The notes beneath the pieces are model-generated. The model was given only the letters and a program-made list of their open reading frames with translations, was not told the DNA's origin and did no database searches. From the NCBI GenBank assembly GCA_022508735.1, contig JAFLUQ010000049.1, forward strand, positions 4,334 to 14,211: DNA of 9,878 bases, read 5' to 3'. Below are positions 1-7,098 of the stretch, in pieces (position 1 is the first letter of the stretch; every line of letters begins with the position of its first letter). Origin of the DNA: Oscillospiraceae bacterium (lineage in GTDB: Bacteria; Bacillota; Clostridia; UMGS1883). The position numbers were made by a program, and so were the translations under genes.

Positions 1-420
1 CAGTTTGGGTTGGAAGTTCTACAACACAAGCGGAAGAGAAGTATTTCGGGCTTCCCTGTGTACAGAAGTCGGTGATTTCCATGATGGACTGGTAAAAGCA
101 AAAGACAGTTTGGGTTGGAAGTTCTACAACACAAGCGGAAGAGAAGTATTTCGGGCTTCCTTGTGCACAGAAGTCGGTGATTTCCATGATGGATTGGTAA
201 AAGCAAAAGACAGTTTAGGTTGGAAGTTCTACAACACAAGTGGGAAAGAAGTATTTCGAGCTTCGCTCTGTACAGAAGTTGGTGATTTTTATAGCGGTTT
301 AGTAAGAGTTAAGGACAGTTTAGGTTGGAAGTTTTATAACACTTCTGGTAGAGATGCCTTTAGAGTTTCTAATACTGATATCGTTTCGGATTGTTGTAAC
401 GGGTATATTATTATAGCAAA
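1..420 (+). repeat. Four 105-bp in-frame tandem repeats coding WG repeats
   Basis: Units start at 1, 106, 211 and 316, each with CAGTTT(G/A)GGTTGGAAGTT. Units 1 and 2 differ at only three bases, all silent (Leu and Cys codons in the middle, a Leu codon near the end). Unit 3 has diverged by several bases and a few residues (R to K, HD to YS, K to R). Unit 4 keeps only its first third. The gradient of decay from left to right suggests recent duplication at the left side, and more copies may lie upstream of the window. Confidence 0.95.
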
Positions 421-1486
421 AGGAACAACAAGTGGCATTAGTGGAAATACAACAGAGTATATAAAAACTCCTACACTGCCTCCAAGATATGATACTTCAA
501 AGTTTGTAATAACAAATTCAACAATCATTTTGAACGGAGAAAAACAGAATTTTTCAATTCCTACTCTTTCATATCAAGATAGAACCCTTGTACCCATGAG
601 AGAATTATTTGAAAGATTAGGCACAGAAGTGATTTGGAATGGCGAAAATCGATCTATTACAGTTATAACACCAACAAAAGATATTATTATGGCAATAAAC
701 AATCAGTTTGTTCTTTCCGGAGGAGTTCACTTAGTTGTAGATGTCCCCCCGATGCTTTATAATGACAGCACCGTTGTTCCACTAAGATTTGTATGTGAAC
801 AACTTCATCTCAATGTTGAATGGGACGGAAATAATAATACAATATATTTAACATCCAAAGGTGAAATAAGTTTGAAAGAAGAAACTTTCCTTGGAGATAT
901 AAATACAAGGTATTATGGTGAATATGTTAACAACTCTATAAAAGATGGAATGATTAATGTTCAATATTTTTATGGAGATGATATCTATTCTGGTAAAATC
1001 ATTCATCACGATTATCAGCAATATAGCGATGGACAACAAATAACGGCTATAAATTATGATGAGAATGGTGATTTAGCTAGTGTAATACCAATGAAAGATT
1101 ATACTGGTATGTATTATGGCCCGCTTACAACGAACGGAACAACCAATGATCAAATTTATCTAGGTAATATTACTAACGGAAAACCTGATGGATATGGTTA
1201 TGTTGAATACGCAAGTGGGGATCGTTACTATGGCTACTTTGAAAATGGACAAAAATCAGGTCAGGGCGTTTATATTTGGGCCTATAGTTCATCAGACGGT
1301 GCTTATTATTACAGCGGCGAATGGAAAAATGACCAAGCAAATGGATATGGCACTTATGTATGGTATGACGGATTATATCATGTGGGAAGTTTTAAAAACG
1401 GTCATTTTGATGGATATGGAACTCGGTATACTACCAACGGAAATGTTATAAATGGATATTGGGAAAATGGTAAATTTTTAAATTAA
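2..1486 (+). CDS. WG-repeat / copper-amine-oxidase-N-like / MORN-repeat protein, 5'-partial
   Basis: The reading frame is open through the left edge, so the true start is outside the window; the TTG at 5 is just a Leu codon inside a repeat. Residues are counted from that TTG. Residues 2-140 are four WG-type repeats of 35 residues, each starting GWKFYNTSG; the first two are identical in protein. Residues about 170-282 resemble the copper amine oxidase N-terminal domain found in many secreted Firmicutes proteins, with the paired signatures LVPMRELFERLG...W and VVPLRFVCEQL...W. Residues about 384-493 are four MORN-like repeats (YxGxxxNGxxxGYGxY). Residues 295-370 are a less regular link with MORN-like features. 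The protein ends at TAA 1484-1486. All three modules usually act in binding or structure and none suggests catalysis, so a surface or secreted role is an inference; no signal peptide can be checked. The gene is clearly more AT-rich than the phage genes and converges on them. Domain calls are fairly sure; function is unknown. Confidence 0.88.
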   Translation, partial: SLGWKFYNTSGREVFRASLCTEVGDFHDGLVKAKDSLGWKFYNTSGREVFRASLCTEVGDFHDGLVKAKDSLGWKFYNTSGKEVFRASLCTEVGDFYSGLVRVKDSLGWKFYNTSGRDAFRVSNTDIVSDCCNGYIIIAKGTTSGISGNTTEYIKTPTLPPRYDTSKFVITNSTIILNGEKQNFSIPTLSYQDRTLVPMRELFERLGTEVIWNGENRSITVITPTKDIIMAINNQFVLSGGVHLVVDVPPMLYNDSTVVPLRFVCEQLHLNVEWDGNNNTIYLTSKGEISLKEETFLGDINTRYYGEYVNNSIKDGMINVQYFYGDDIYSGKIIHHDYQQYSDGQQITAINYDENGDLASVIPMKDYTGMYYGPLTTNGTTNDQIYLGNITNGKPDGYGYVEYASGDRYYGYFENGQKSGQGVYIWAYSSSDGAYYYSGEWKNDQANGYGTYVWYDGLYHVGSFKNGHFDGYGTRYTTNGNVINGYWENGKFLN

Positions 1487-1503
1487 AAATTTATATTTTG
1501 AAT

Positions 1504-1568
1504 AAAAGAGCAGGTACGTCAAGTGTGAATGCACGAGCTGTGTTTACCTTTGATAAACCTGTTCTTTT
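1504..1568 (+). other. Long-stem inverted repeat, possible structured RNA at the 3' end of the WG/MORN gene
   Basis: AAAAGAGCAGGT at 1504-1515 pairs with ACCTGTTCTTTT at 1557-1568, 12 bp with one G-U pair in RNA. The 41-nt interior can form two further small hairpins: GTG..CAC around 1522-1533, and GTTTA/TAAAC near its 3' end, giving a three-way-junction shape. A competing pairing, AGGTA (1512-1516) with a downstream TACCT, uses the same bases as the long stem. It begins 17 nt after the stop codon at 1486. It matches no riboswitch or ribozyme that I recognise; it may only be a 3'-UTR or terminator element. Confidence 0.4.
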
Positions 1569-1569
1569 G

Positions 1570-1618
1570 CTCAAAATGTCAGTAAGGGTGATTTAATTTG
1601 TCGGTTTTGAGTTTTTTT
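1570..1618 (+). terminator. Weak plus-strand terminator candidate ending in seven T
   Basis: CTCAAAA (1570-1576) pairs with TTTTGAG (1605-1611) and is followed at once by seven T (1612-1618). The stem has only two G-C pairs and the loop is 28 nt, so it is a weak structure. It sits downstream of the WG/MORN gene and just after the 1504-1568 inverted repeat, where a terminator would be expected. Confidence 0.35.
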
Positions 1619-1621
1619 AAC

Positions 1622-1658
1622 CGCATAAAATGGGAATTTTATGCGTCGTAATTTTTTA
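1622..1658 (+). terminator. Plus-strand hairpin followed by a T-run, probable terminator of the WG/MORN gene
   Basis: CGCATAAAAT (1622-1631) and ATTTTATGCG (1636-1645) form a perfect 10-bp stem with a GGGA loop. A T-rich run starts about seven bases later (1652-1657). The delay before the T-run and the AT-rich stem make it less than ideal. It may act together with the weaker element immediately upstream. In the other orientation it is followed by A residues, so it would not terminate minus-strand transcripts. Confidence 0.45.
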
Positions 1659-1663
1659 TAGCA

Positions 1664-1705
1664 TTTAAAAGAAAAAGAGCATACCGCCGTAAAAGCGATA
1701 TGCTC
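1664..1705 (-). terminator. Intrinsic terminator of the phage operon
   Basis: On the minus strand, GAGCATA (1705-1699) pairs with TATGCTC (1683-1677). After one mismatch the stem continues with three more pairs around a TTTTACG loop. The stem is followed by TTTTTCTTTT (1676-1667). It lies about 95 bases past the stop codon of the 621-residue gene, so it would end the packaging operon transcript. It is the best terminator in the window. Confidence 0.75.
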
Positions 1706-1707
1706 AA

Positions 1708-1738
1708 ATTATTTACACTCTGCCTGTCTGTAAATAAT
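1708..1738. repeat. Perfect 10-bp inverted repeat
   Basis: ATTATTTACA (1708-1717) and TGTAAATAAT (1729-1738) are perfect reverse complements around an 11-nt spacer. It lies between the phage operon's last gene and its terminator. It could be a 3'-UTR hairpin or a protein-binding site; there is no T-run directly after it on either strand. A smaller odd palindrome, AATGCCGGGCATT, lies at 1773-1785. Confidence 0.5.
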
Positions 1739-1800
1739 AACTATTTCAATGCTTCCTTATCATTACTCACCTAATGCCGGGCATTTCTGTTTGTTGACAA

Positions 1801-3666
1801 TTATATCAGGCTGTACAAATACGCCTTCACATTGTCGGTCTCGGCCTGAGTAAGGGCGAGGCCGTTCGAGTTATACCTGACAGCCCGGTCAATTTCCTCC
1901 TCAGTCAGCCCGCTTCTCATATACTCATTATACACCCTCTGGATCAGCATCGCGCCGTTATCGTCTACTCCGTGCTTTCTGGCCGCGGCGGTGGCCAGCA
2001 CCTTGCCGTCACTGTTGACCCTGAAGCCCTTCTCTATATCGCTGCCTTTGATGGCCTTGGCCTGAGTCCCGGCGTTGTTATTACCGTTAAGGGCCGCAAG
2101 ATCAAATTTAGCCTGATTGTTTTCACGAGCCAGAGCGTAATTTGCGTTAATATTGGCAGTATTTATGTCCTCAGCGGATTTATTGTTGGCATACGCAATT
2201 TTTGCCGCATTGTCCGACGCGTGTCTTTCCACGTCATACCCGTATTTATCGCTTGCAAGCTGGTTGTCCGACTTATGTTTTTCCGTGTCATATCCGTATT
2301 TTTCAACGTCAGCATTTACGTCAATCGCATATCTGTTGGTGGCGTCGGTCCGGTCAAACCGTCTTGCAGCCTCGGTCGGCAAGCGGTAATCAACCACCTC
2401 ATAACCATACTGGCCGTAGCTCTCCGGGTCGCTGTCGATCTTGGCGTTTCTCGCCATCTTGTAAATATTTGCCATTTCCTCGTTACCCTCAGCCTCTGCC
2501 TGATCGATGAGCGCGCGGAAATCATAATTGTTGTAGTAGGTGTTGAAGCTGCCGTTGCTGTTAAAGAAGGGATACATATCATATATATCCTGAAGGGAAA
2601 GGGTGCCGCGTCTGTCGGCCTCCTTGTCTAATATGTCCTGCTGCTGCTCGGCTCTGTCCAGCTCGTTGTCCAGCGCGGTCTGCCAGTTGTCGAAATAGTT
2701 GTTGGCAAGATCGGCATACCTGTTGCCGCTTGCGTTGTATAGCCCCTGCAGCCCGGCAATTTCACCCGCCGTGAAATTATTAACGTCATATATTCCGTTG
2801 TTGTAGTCGATAAGGGTCTTGATAGCACCGAGGCGGTTGTCCTTTTCCGCCTGATACCACGCCCTCGCCGCAGCGTCGCCCTGACTCAGCAGGGAGTTAT
2901 ACTGCCTCTGGGCCTGAGCCTGAGCGTAGCTGTCAATATTGCCGCCGTTGCTGCCCGCGGAGCCTGCCAAGGCACTCCACCCCGCCTTTTCACCTATATC
3001 GGCGTACTGCTTCATAAAGCGATCATACTCCTTCGTATCGGTGTAAGGCGTGCTCACCCAGTCGTTATAGTCGCTTATCATATTCTGAACGTCGGTTCTG
3101 TCGTCGCCTATCCAGCCCAGCGTCTTGTTGTAGGTCTCCATAGCCCTGTTTACGGCATTAACACCCAAATCATAAGTGTCGGCGGCCTTGCCGCTGTAAA
3201 TGTTGTAATTCGTCTCGGCCGAAGGGTAAAGCCCCGCGTCACGGGCGTAATCCTTCACGTTGTTTAACAGCTTGTCCCTGTCGGCGGTGTAGTGGGTGCC
3301 GCTTACAAAAGCATCGCCCGGGCCGAGGTTGTAGCTGCCGAGGTACACATCGCCGGAATTCTGATCCCAGCTGATACGGTCGTTGGCGTCCTTTTCCGAA
3401 AGGCCGTATACTCCGGTGAGCGTGTCGGTAACGGTTTTTCGCATAGGGCTCTTGCCACTCGTTTTAAGTCCGTCAACGATAGCTCTTGCCTCCCCGGTGT
3501 TGCTGCCGCTGAGCTTGTCAGCCAGCTCGCCGTAGCCGTTCTTCCTGAGATCGTCGTAATAGCCTTGGGCCTTTTTTGCCGCCCTCTTTTTTGCGTTTTC
3601 GTCCCCTGTGTCCCACTGATTTTTAAGCCCCGCAATTTCATTTGCCGCGTTAAACGGTTCGTACAT
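1801..3666 (-). CDS. Putative phage virion protein with tandem repeats, 621 aa
   Basis: The ATG at 3666 is preceded by AAAGGAGAT eight bases away, which fixes the start. I do not recognise a named family. The N-terminus (residues about 8-55) is helical and charged, with the pattern GDExAKKxAxxxAxxYYxxLRxxGYGxLAD, reminiscent of segments in phage structural proteins of Firmicutes. IAGL recurs at residues 11-14 and 303-306, hinting at an internal duplication. Residues 456-490 carry two 18-residue units, KYGYDTEKHKSDN and KYGYDVERHASDN, continuing into an Asn/Ala-rich stretch to about residue 530. It is rich in Tyr, Asn, Asp and Ala, with no signal peptide and no membrane segment. It follows the portal gene by 29 bases and ends the operon. 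In P22-like phages the gene after the portal encodes the scaffold; a scaffold, internal or injected virion role is possible here but is inference. It does not look like a major capsid protein. Confidence 0.85.
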   Translation of the reverse strand: MYEPFNAANEIAGLKNQWDTGDENAKKRAAKKAQGYYDDLRKNGYGELADKLSGSNTGEARAIVDGLKTSGKSPMRKTVTDTLTGVYGLSEKDANDRISWDQNSGDVYLGSYNLGPGDAFVSGTHYTADRDKLLNNVKDYARDAGLYPSAETNYNIYSGKAADTYDLGVNAVNRAMETYNKTLGWIGDDRTDVQNMISDYNDWVSTPYTDTKEYDRFMKQYADIGEKAGWSALAGSAGSNGGNIDSYAQAQAQRQYNSLLSQGDAAARAWYQAEKDNRLGAIKTLIDYNNGIYDVNNFTAGEIAGLQGLYNASGNRYADLANNYFDNWQTALDNELDRAEQQQDILDKEADRRGTLSLQDIYDMYPFFNSNGSFNTYYNNYDFRALIDQAEAEGNEEMANIYKMARNAKIDSDPESYGQYGYEVVDYRLPTEAARRFDRTDATNRYAIDVNADVEKYGYDTEKHKSDNQLASDKYGYDVERHASDNAAKIAYANNKSAEDINTANINANYALARENNQAKFDLAALNGNNNAGTQAKAIKGSDIEKGFRVNSDGKVLATAAARKHGVDDNGAMLIQRVYNEYMRSGLTEEEIDRAVRYNSNGLALTQAETDNVKAYLYSLI

Positions 3667-3695
3667 TTCGGTTATCTCCTTTCAAGTTTTTGATA

Positions 3696-6041
3696 TCAAT
3701 TTAACTCTTTCCGCTCCTGACTCTTTTCCGTGTTTTGCCTGAGCCTCGCCTCATGCTCCTTCCAGTGCGCCACCATAGCCTCGGCGAAGGCGGGCTTTTC
3801 CTGCTTCAACGCCTCGAACTTGGTCTGAAGTATGTAGCGGAGGTGCTCCTCGGCGTGGAGCGCGTGGTTGTCGTAATCGCTGACGTAGGGCAGAGCGCCG
3901 TGCTCAAGCATGGTGTTTTCACGGGCGGCGGCCTGAGACTGCAGCTCGTTTATGGTCTGCTCTGAGTTGTAGGCACCGCTCTTGATGAACTCTCTGGCCC
4001 TTTCCGCGGCCTCCGCCGCAATGCGGCGGTCTGCCGCCGGCGACTGGAGTATCTGCAAAACTCTCTGCCACTGGCTGGTTTCGCTTCTCAGCAGCTCGTT
4101 TTCGGTGCTGAACTCCACGTCATAGCTGGTGATGTCGTCGCTGTTCCACACAAGCGCCGCGCCGAGCTCGTTCGCGCCGGTATACTTTATGACGCGGAAG
4201 GCCGCGGCGTACCTTTTATACATTCCCAGCCATATCCTCGCCATTTCAAGCACGGCATTCCTGATGTAGTCGCCGGTCAGGGCAAGACGGGTGTTGTCTA
4301 TGTCTCTGAGGCTTTCAATGGCGGTGCCGCTGGTAACGCCGCTGGGCGTCTGGCCGTAGACCATCAGCTGGCTCACCGCCGCCACATACTCCATCTGCCC
4401 TTCAAGGTCGTGCTTCTGGCTGAACACGTCCGCCGAGAACGCCACCGACGACTGCCTCACCGGCGGCAGCTCGGGGTAATTTTTGTATGTGAGTATCGCT
4501 CCGGGCCGCCCGGCGTTTTCCTCAAAGTCGTCAATATCCACGCTGCCCTCGAACACAAGGTACTGAAAGCTCTTGGCCTCCTTCAAATAGTCCGCAATGT
4601 CGTTGCAGGCGGTGTTATAAGCCCTTTGAAGAGGTATAAGGTCTTCAATTACCGACTTGCCGAAGAACTGCCCGGCCCGCTCTTTACACACCGTGCGGAC
4701 TATGGGTATCTCGTCGTAGGGCAGCGGCCCGTAATACACGAGGTCGCTGTCGCCCACGAGAATGGCCATTCTGCCGTCGGGAAAGGCCTTGGAGCGGCGC
4801 TCGAAGTAGGTGTAGACCCGCTGGCTGTTCCCCATTTTTGCCTTGCCCATTGATATGACCGTGGCCTCGTAGCCGAGGCCGCCCGCCGCCGGAACCGGGG
4901 TGAGGGTGAAGCTGTCGACCTCTGTGCCCTTCACTCTTATGCCGTAAAGGCTCTCTATTTCGTCCACGGTCTTGACCTGCTCAATAATGATGCTGCGCTG
5001 ATCGGCCACGGTCTGCTTGAATATGCTCTCGGGGTATACCTCGTAGGGCGTGAGCAGGCCGTAGTCCACGTCGCCCTCATATATGACTCTCTCACGGGTG
5101 GCAGAGCCGTCCCCGTCCACATATTCCTCCTTAAAGCGCACGTACTCGCTCCCCTTGTTCGGGTCCCACCACGACAGCCAGAAGCAGGAGCCGCACAGCT
5201 CATTCCAGAGCACAAGAGCGTCCTTTTTGGCGTTAAAGCCGCTGGTGCTCTGAGTATGGCGCAGCACAGCCGAGGCGACCTTGGCCTTCTGATAGTCGTC
5301 GGCCTCGTTGGTGGCGGGCCGCACCTCCATAGAGTAGTGTATCTTTTTGAGGTTTGCCACGCGGGTCTCTATGAGCGGAGCTATGCGGTTGAACACCTCG
5401 TGCTGCCCTCCGTCCTCACGGGCGCAGTCCGAATATGGCAGTATCTCCTGCGCGGTTATGTTTATGTCGCAGTACTGATTTCCGTCATAGAAGTTGCTGT
5501 TGAGCTGCCACTGAAGCTCCAGCGGCAGCCGCTCTCTTCTGCGGCGCTCCATTTCGTTCTGAATAAGACTGATAACGTCCTCCTTGAATATCAGCTTGCC
5601 GTCAGCGTCGGTACCAAGGGAGGCATTCGCCTCGGTGCCTCCTTTGCCTTCCGGCCATGAGGCCCCGGTATATCCCCCGCTCCACGGCATCGGCCGCTTC
5701 TCTTGATTCACCTCATGCATATACCCTGTGGGGGAGCTTTGCTCCACAGCCTCCGCCGCGATTGCCGCCGCCGCACGCACCTCCGCGTCCCGATGCGCCT
5801 CCTCTGCCGCCTGCTCTTTTAAGGCCTCCTCCGCATTTACGCGGGCAAAGGCCTCTTCCGGCAATGGGTCAAAGCGGCTCTGCTTATGCCTGTACGGCGT
5901 AACTCTGCTGTTTTCCATGCGGCTGATCTCGCCGCTCGTAACGGTGTTTTTCGGCTCATAGGCTTCGCCCTTGCCGTTTTCAGCGCTGTTCCTTCTTTTT
6001 CCGTATAGCCCCAGCTGACGGGGGCTGAATCTAAATGCCAA
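3696..6041 (-). CDS. Phage portal protein, long P22-like type, 781 aa
   Basis: The portal forms the dodecameric ring at one capsid vertex through which TerL pumps DNA. Residues about 155-240 (LELQWQLNSNFYDGNQY...FNRIAPLIETRVANL), 455-490 (GKSVIEDLIPLQRAYN...ADYLKEA) and 505-600 (NAGRPGAILTY..., GVTSGTAIESLRD...IRNAVLEMAR) match the layout of long podovirus-type portals. The length is close to P22 gp1 (725 aa). Residues 1-150 are an extra low-complexity N-terminus with an Ala/Glu-rich helix at 62-100. The C-terminus (about 655-781) is helical and charged. The start is TTG at 6041, chosen because AAGGTG lies eight bases upstream; the next in-frame Met is residue 42. The last codons overlap heptamer-like repeats shared with the end of terL. 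Portal identity is fairly sure; assignment to the P22 subfamily is less so. Confidence 0.85.
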   Translation of the reverse strand: MAFRFSPRQLGLYGKRRNSAENGKGEAYEPKNTVTSGEISRMENSRVTPYRHKQSRFDPLPEEAFARVNAEEALKEQAAEEAHRDAEVRAAAAIAAEAVEQSSPTGYMHEVNQEKRPMPWSGGYTGASWPEGKGGTEANASLGTDADGKLIFKEDVISLIQNEMERRRRERLPLELQWQLNSNFYDGNQYCDINITAQEILPYSDCAREDGGQHEVFNRIAPLIETRVANLKKIHYSMEVRPATNEADDYQKAKVASAVLRHTQSTSGFNAKKDALVLWNELCGSCFWLSWWDPNKGSEYVRFKEEYVDGDGSATRERVIYEGDVDYGLLTPYEVYPESIFKQTVADQRSIIIEQVKTVDEIESLYGIRVKGTEVDSFTLTPVPAAGGLGYEATVISMGKAKMGNSQRVYTYFERRSKAFPDGRMAILVGDSDLVYYGPLPYDEIPIVRTVCKERAGQFFGKSVIEDLIPLQRAYNTACNDIADYLKEAKSFQYLVFEGSVDIDDFEENAGRPGAILTYKNYPELPPVRQSSVAFSADVFSQKHDLEGQMEYVAAVSQLMVYGQTPSGVTSGTAIESLRDIDNTRLALTGDYIRNAVLEMARIWLGMYKRYAAAFRVIKYTGANELGAALVWNSDDITSYDVEFSTENELLRSETSQWQRVLQILQSPAADRRIAAEAAERAREFIKSGAYNSEQTINELQSQAAARENTMLEHGALPYVSDYDNHALHAEEHLRYILQTKFEALKQEKPAFAEAMVAHWKEHEARLRQNTEKSQERKELN
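3701..3729 (-). repeat. Degenerate heptamer repeats at the 3' end of the portal gene
   Basis: TTAACTC (3701-3707) and CTGACTC (3717-3723) match the heptamer found elsewhere in the phage block. The 15-mer TCCTGACTCTTTTCC at 3715-3729 occurs again at 7741-7755, at the 3' end of terL. The two genes read it in different frames, so common protein ancestry does not explain it. Confidence 0.6.
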
Positions 6042-6086
6042 TATTAATTCACCTTCTTTTGGTTATTTAAACAATATGCAATATTT

Positions 6087-6114
6087 AGTTAGGAGTTAGA
6101 AGTTAGGAGTTAGG
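6087..6114 (+). repeat. Four tandem heptamers (AGTTAGG), plus orientation
   Basis: The units are AGTTAGG, AGTTAGA, AGTTAGG and AGTTAGG in exact 7-bp register, followed by a partial AGTCG. This is the only array of the family in this orientation; the others read GAGTNAG on the minus strand. Confidence 0.85.
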
Positions 6115-6243
6115 AGTCGTGGAACAAAGGCTCCGGAGTCGCCTTTGAAAAAAATTATTTATAGTGATAAAATCCAGCTTTAGTACCCAAATTTCAGCTA
6201 AAATAATAAAATCGAAAATTGAGTTTCACGAAATTTTCGTACC

Positions 6244-6278
6244 TTAACTCCTCACTCCTAACTCCTCACTCATAACTC
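6244..6278 (-). repeat. Five tandem heptamers, minus orientation
   Basis: On the plus strand the units are TTAACTC, CTCACTC, CTAACTC, CTCACTC and ATAACTC in perfect 7-bp register. They lie downstream of the M23 gene's stop codon and mirror the array at 6087-6114, so the two bracket a 129-bp AT-rich core. Confidence 0.88.
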
Positions 6279-6315
6279 GCCCCTAAGCGTTCTGCGCGAT
6301 TTTTTTACGGCCCCC

Positions 6316-7098
6316 TTATATCGGTGCGTAACTGTTCCAGTAGCTCTCGGTAATATTCGTGCCGCCGTCGGGAGTGTAGTACTCCTCGTGGAGGTGCGCC
6401 CTTCCCACGCCGGTGCTGCCGCTGACGGCAAAGGCCGTGCCTGCGGGCAGGCTATCGCCCTGCTTGTAGCCGGTGGCAAAGCTTCTCAGGTGCTGGAAGT
6501 GGAGTATGTTTCCGTTCTGATCTTTGAGCTCTATCCAGTTGCCTCTCGCGCTGTCGCTGCCGCTCTGATAGAAGGTGGTGTTAATTGGCACGCTTATTTT
6601 CGTTCCCTCAGGCACCGCGCGGTCAAGGCCGGCGTGGTTGGTGCTCGCCCCTTTTATGCCGGTATTTCTGCTGCCGGTATAGCTGGTTATGCCATAGTCC
6701 GCAAAGGGAGAGTTTTTGTTCACGTAGTCGGCCCCGGCCTTTGAGGCGGAAAAGCTTCTCACGTTATATGTGGCCTTTCCGCCGCTGCCGGAGGCAGCAA
6801 AGCCCGCGGACGAGGTGCTTCCGGCCGCGGACGAAGCCTCCCCCGACTCTCCGCCGGACGCCGCGGAATAGCCCCCTACGGCGCGGGTTCTTGTAACTCC
6901 CGTGGCCTCGGTTATCTTGTCGGCCAATCGCTGATTTGTCCCCGGCCGGTCAATAAGGCTCTGATAGTCGAGATATTTGTTTGCGAGGCTGCCGTCCCGC
7001 CGAATAAGAGGATTGGTGAGATATGCCTTTGTTTTGGCGTTCAATCTCTGTATGTTCTTGTCCTCGGGGTAAAGCAGCCGCTGTATTTTTTCATTCAC
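6316..7098 (-). CDS. M23-family zinc metallopeptidase (putative virion-associated peptidoglycan hydrolase), 260 aa
   Basis: M23 (LytM/lysostaphin-type) enzymes cut peptide cross-links in peptidoglycan. The C-terminal half (about 130-260) carries the zinc-site motifs: HAGLD (His155, Asp159) and HLH (His235, His237), plus HFQH (His200, His203) where the family often has another active-site His. Residues 75-110 are a Ser/Gly/Ala-rich linker. Residues 1-70 are a charged N-terminal segment unlike M23 and may dock the protein to the virion. No signal peptide is seen, which fits delivery in the particle or through lysis rather than normal secretion. The start is GTG at 7098, with AAAGGA nine bases upstream; it overlaps the preceding gene by eight bases, suggesting translational coupling. 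Its place between terL and the portal is unusual, since virion lysins more often sit in tail modules. A host-lysis endolysin role is an alternative. Confidence 0.87.
   Translation of the reverse strand: MNEKIQRLLYPEDKNIQRLNAKTKAYLTNPLIRRDGSLANKYLDYQSLIDRPGTNQRLADKITEATGVTRTRAVGGYSAASGGESGEASSAAGSTSSAGFAASGSGGKATYNVRSFSASKAGADYVNKNSPFADYGITSYTGSRNTGIKGASTNHAGLDRAVPEGTKISVPINTTFYQSGSDSARGNWIELKDQNGNILHFQHLRSFATGYKQGDSLPAGTAFAVSGSTGVGRAHLHEEYYTPDGGTNITESYWNSYAPI

Larger units (their letters stand above)
6042..6315. other. 274-bp AT-rich spacer with inverted repeats between M23 and portal genes
   Basis: No convincing gene is present. The spacer holds heptamer arrays in opposite orientation at 6087-6114 and 6244-6278, which can pair as an imperfect long stem. 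Between them lie two perfect hairpins: CAAAGGC (6125-6131) with GCCTTTG (6141-6147), and CGAAAATT (6213-6220) with AATTTTCG (6232-6239). Neither hairpin has a proper T-run, so neither is a clear terminator. It breaks an otherwise compact operon and its composition contrasts with both flanks, so it could be a small inserted repeat element. It could also supply a promoter for the portal gene, though I cannot pick a convincing -35/-10 pair. The portal's ribosome binding site is at its left end. Confidence 0.6.

Noticed and set aside
1..420. CRISPR array
   Set aside because: The repeats are contiguous 105-bp in-frame coding units without spacers.
1504..1568. Hammerhead ribozyme, purine or folate riboswitch
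   Set aside because: The three-way-junction shape is superficially similar, but the conserved core bases of these classes (for example CUGAUGA for hammerhead) are absent.
1794..1820. TTGACA on the plus strand as a promoter
   Set aside because: No TATAAT-like box lies at the right distance and no plus-strand gene follows; it overlaps the 3' end of a minus-strand gene.
1972..2631. A 219-codon plus-strand frame opposite the 621-residue gene
   Set aside because: Hydrophobic low-information antisense frame without a domain; the minus-strand gene has a strong ribosome binding site and fits the operon.
6125..6160. Intrinsic terminator from the CAAAGGC/GCCTTTG hairpin
   Set aside because: It is followed by A residues on the plus strand and by mixed sequence on the minus strand, so the T-run is missing.
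6087..6278. CRISPR-like or iteron origin from the heptamer arrays
   Set aside because: Units are only 7 bp with no spacers and no replication initiator gene is present; similar arrays also occur inside a coding sequence.
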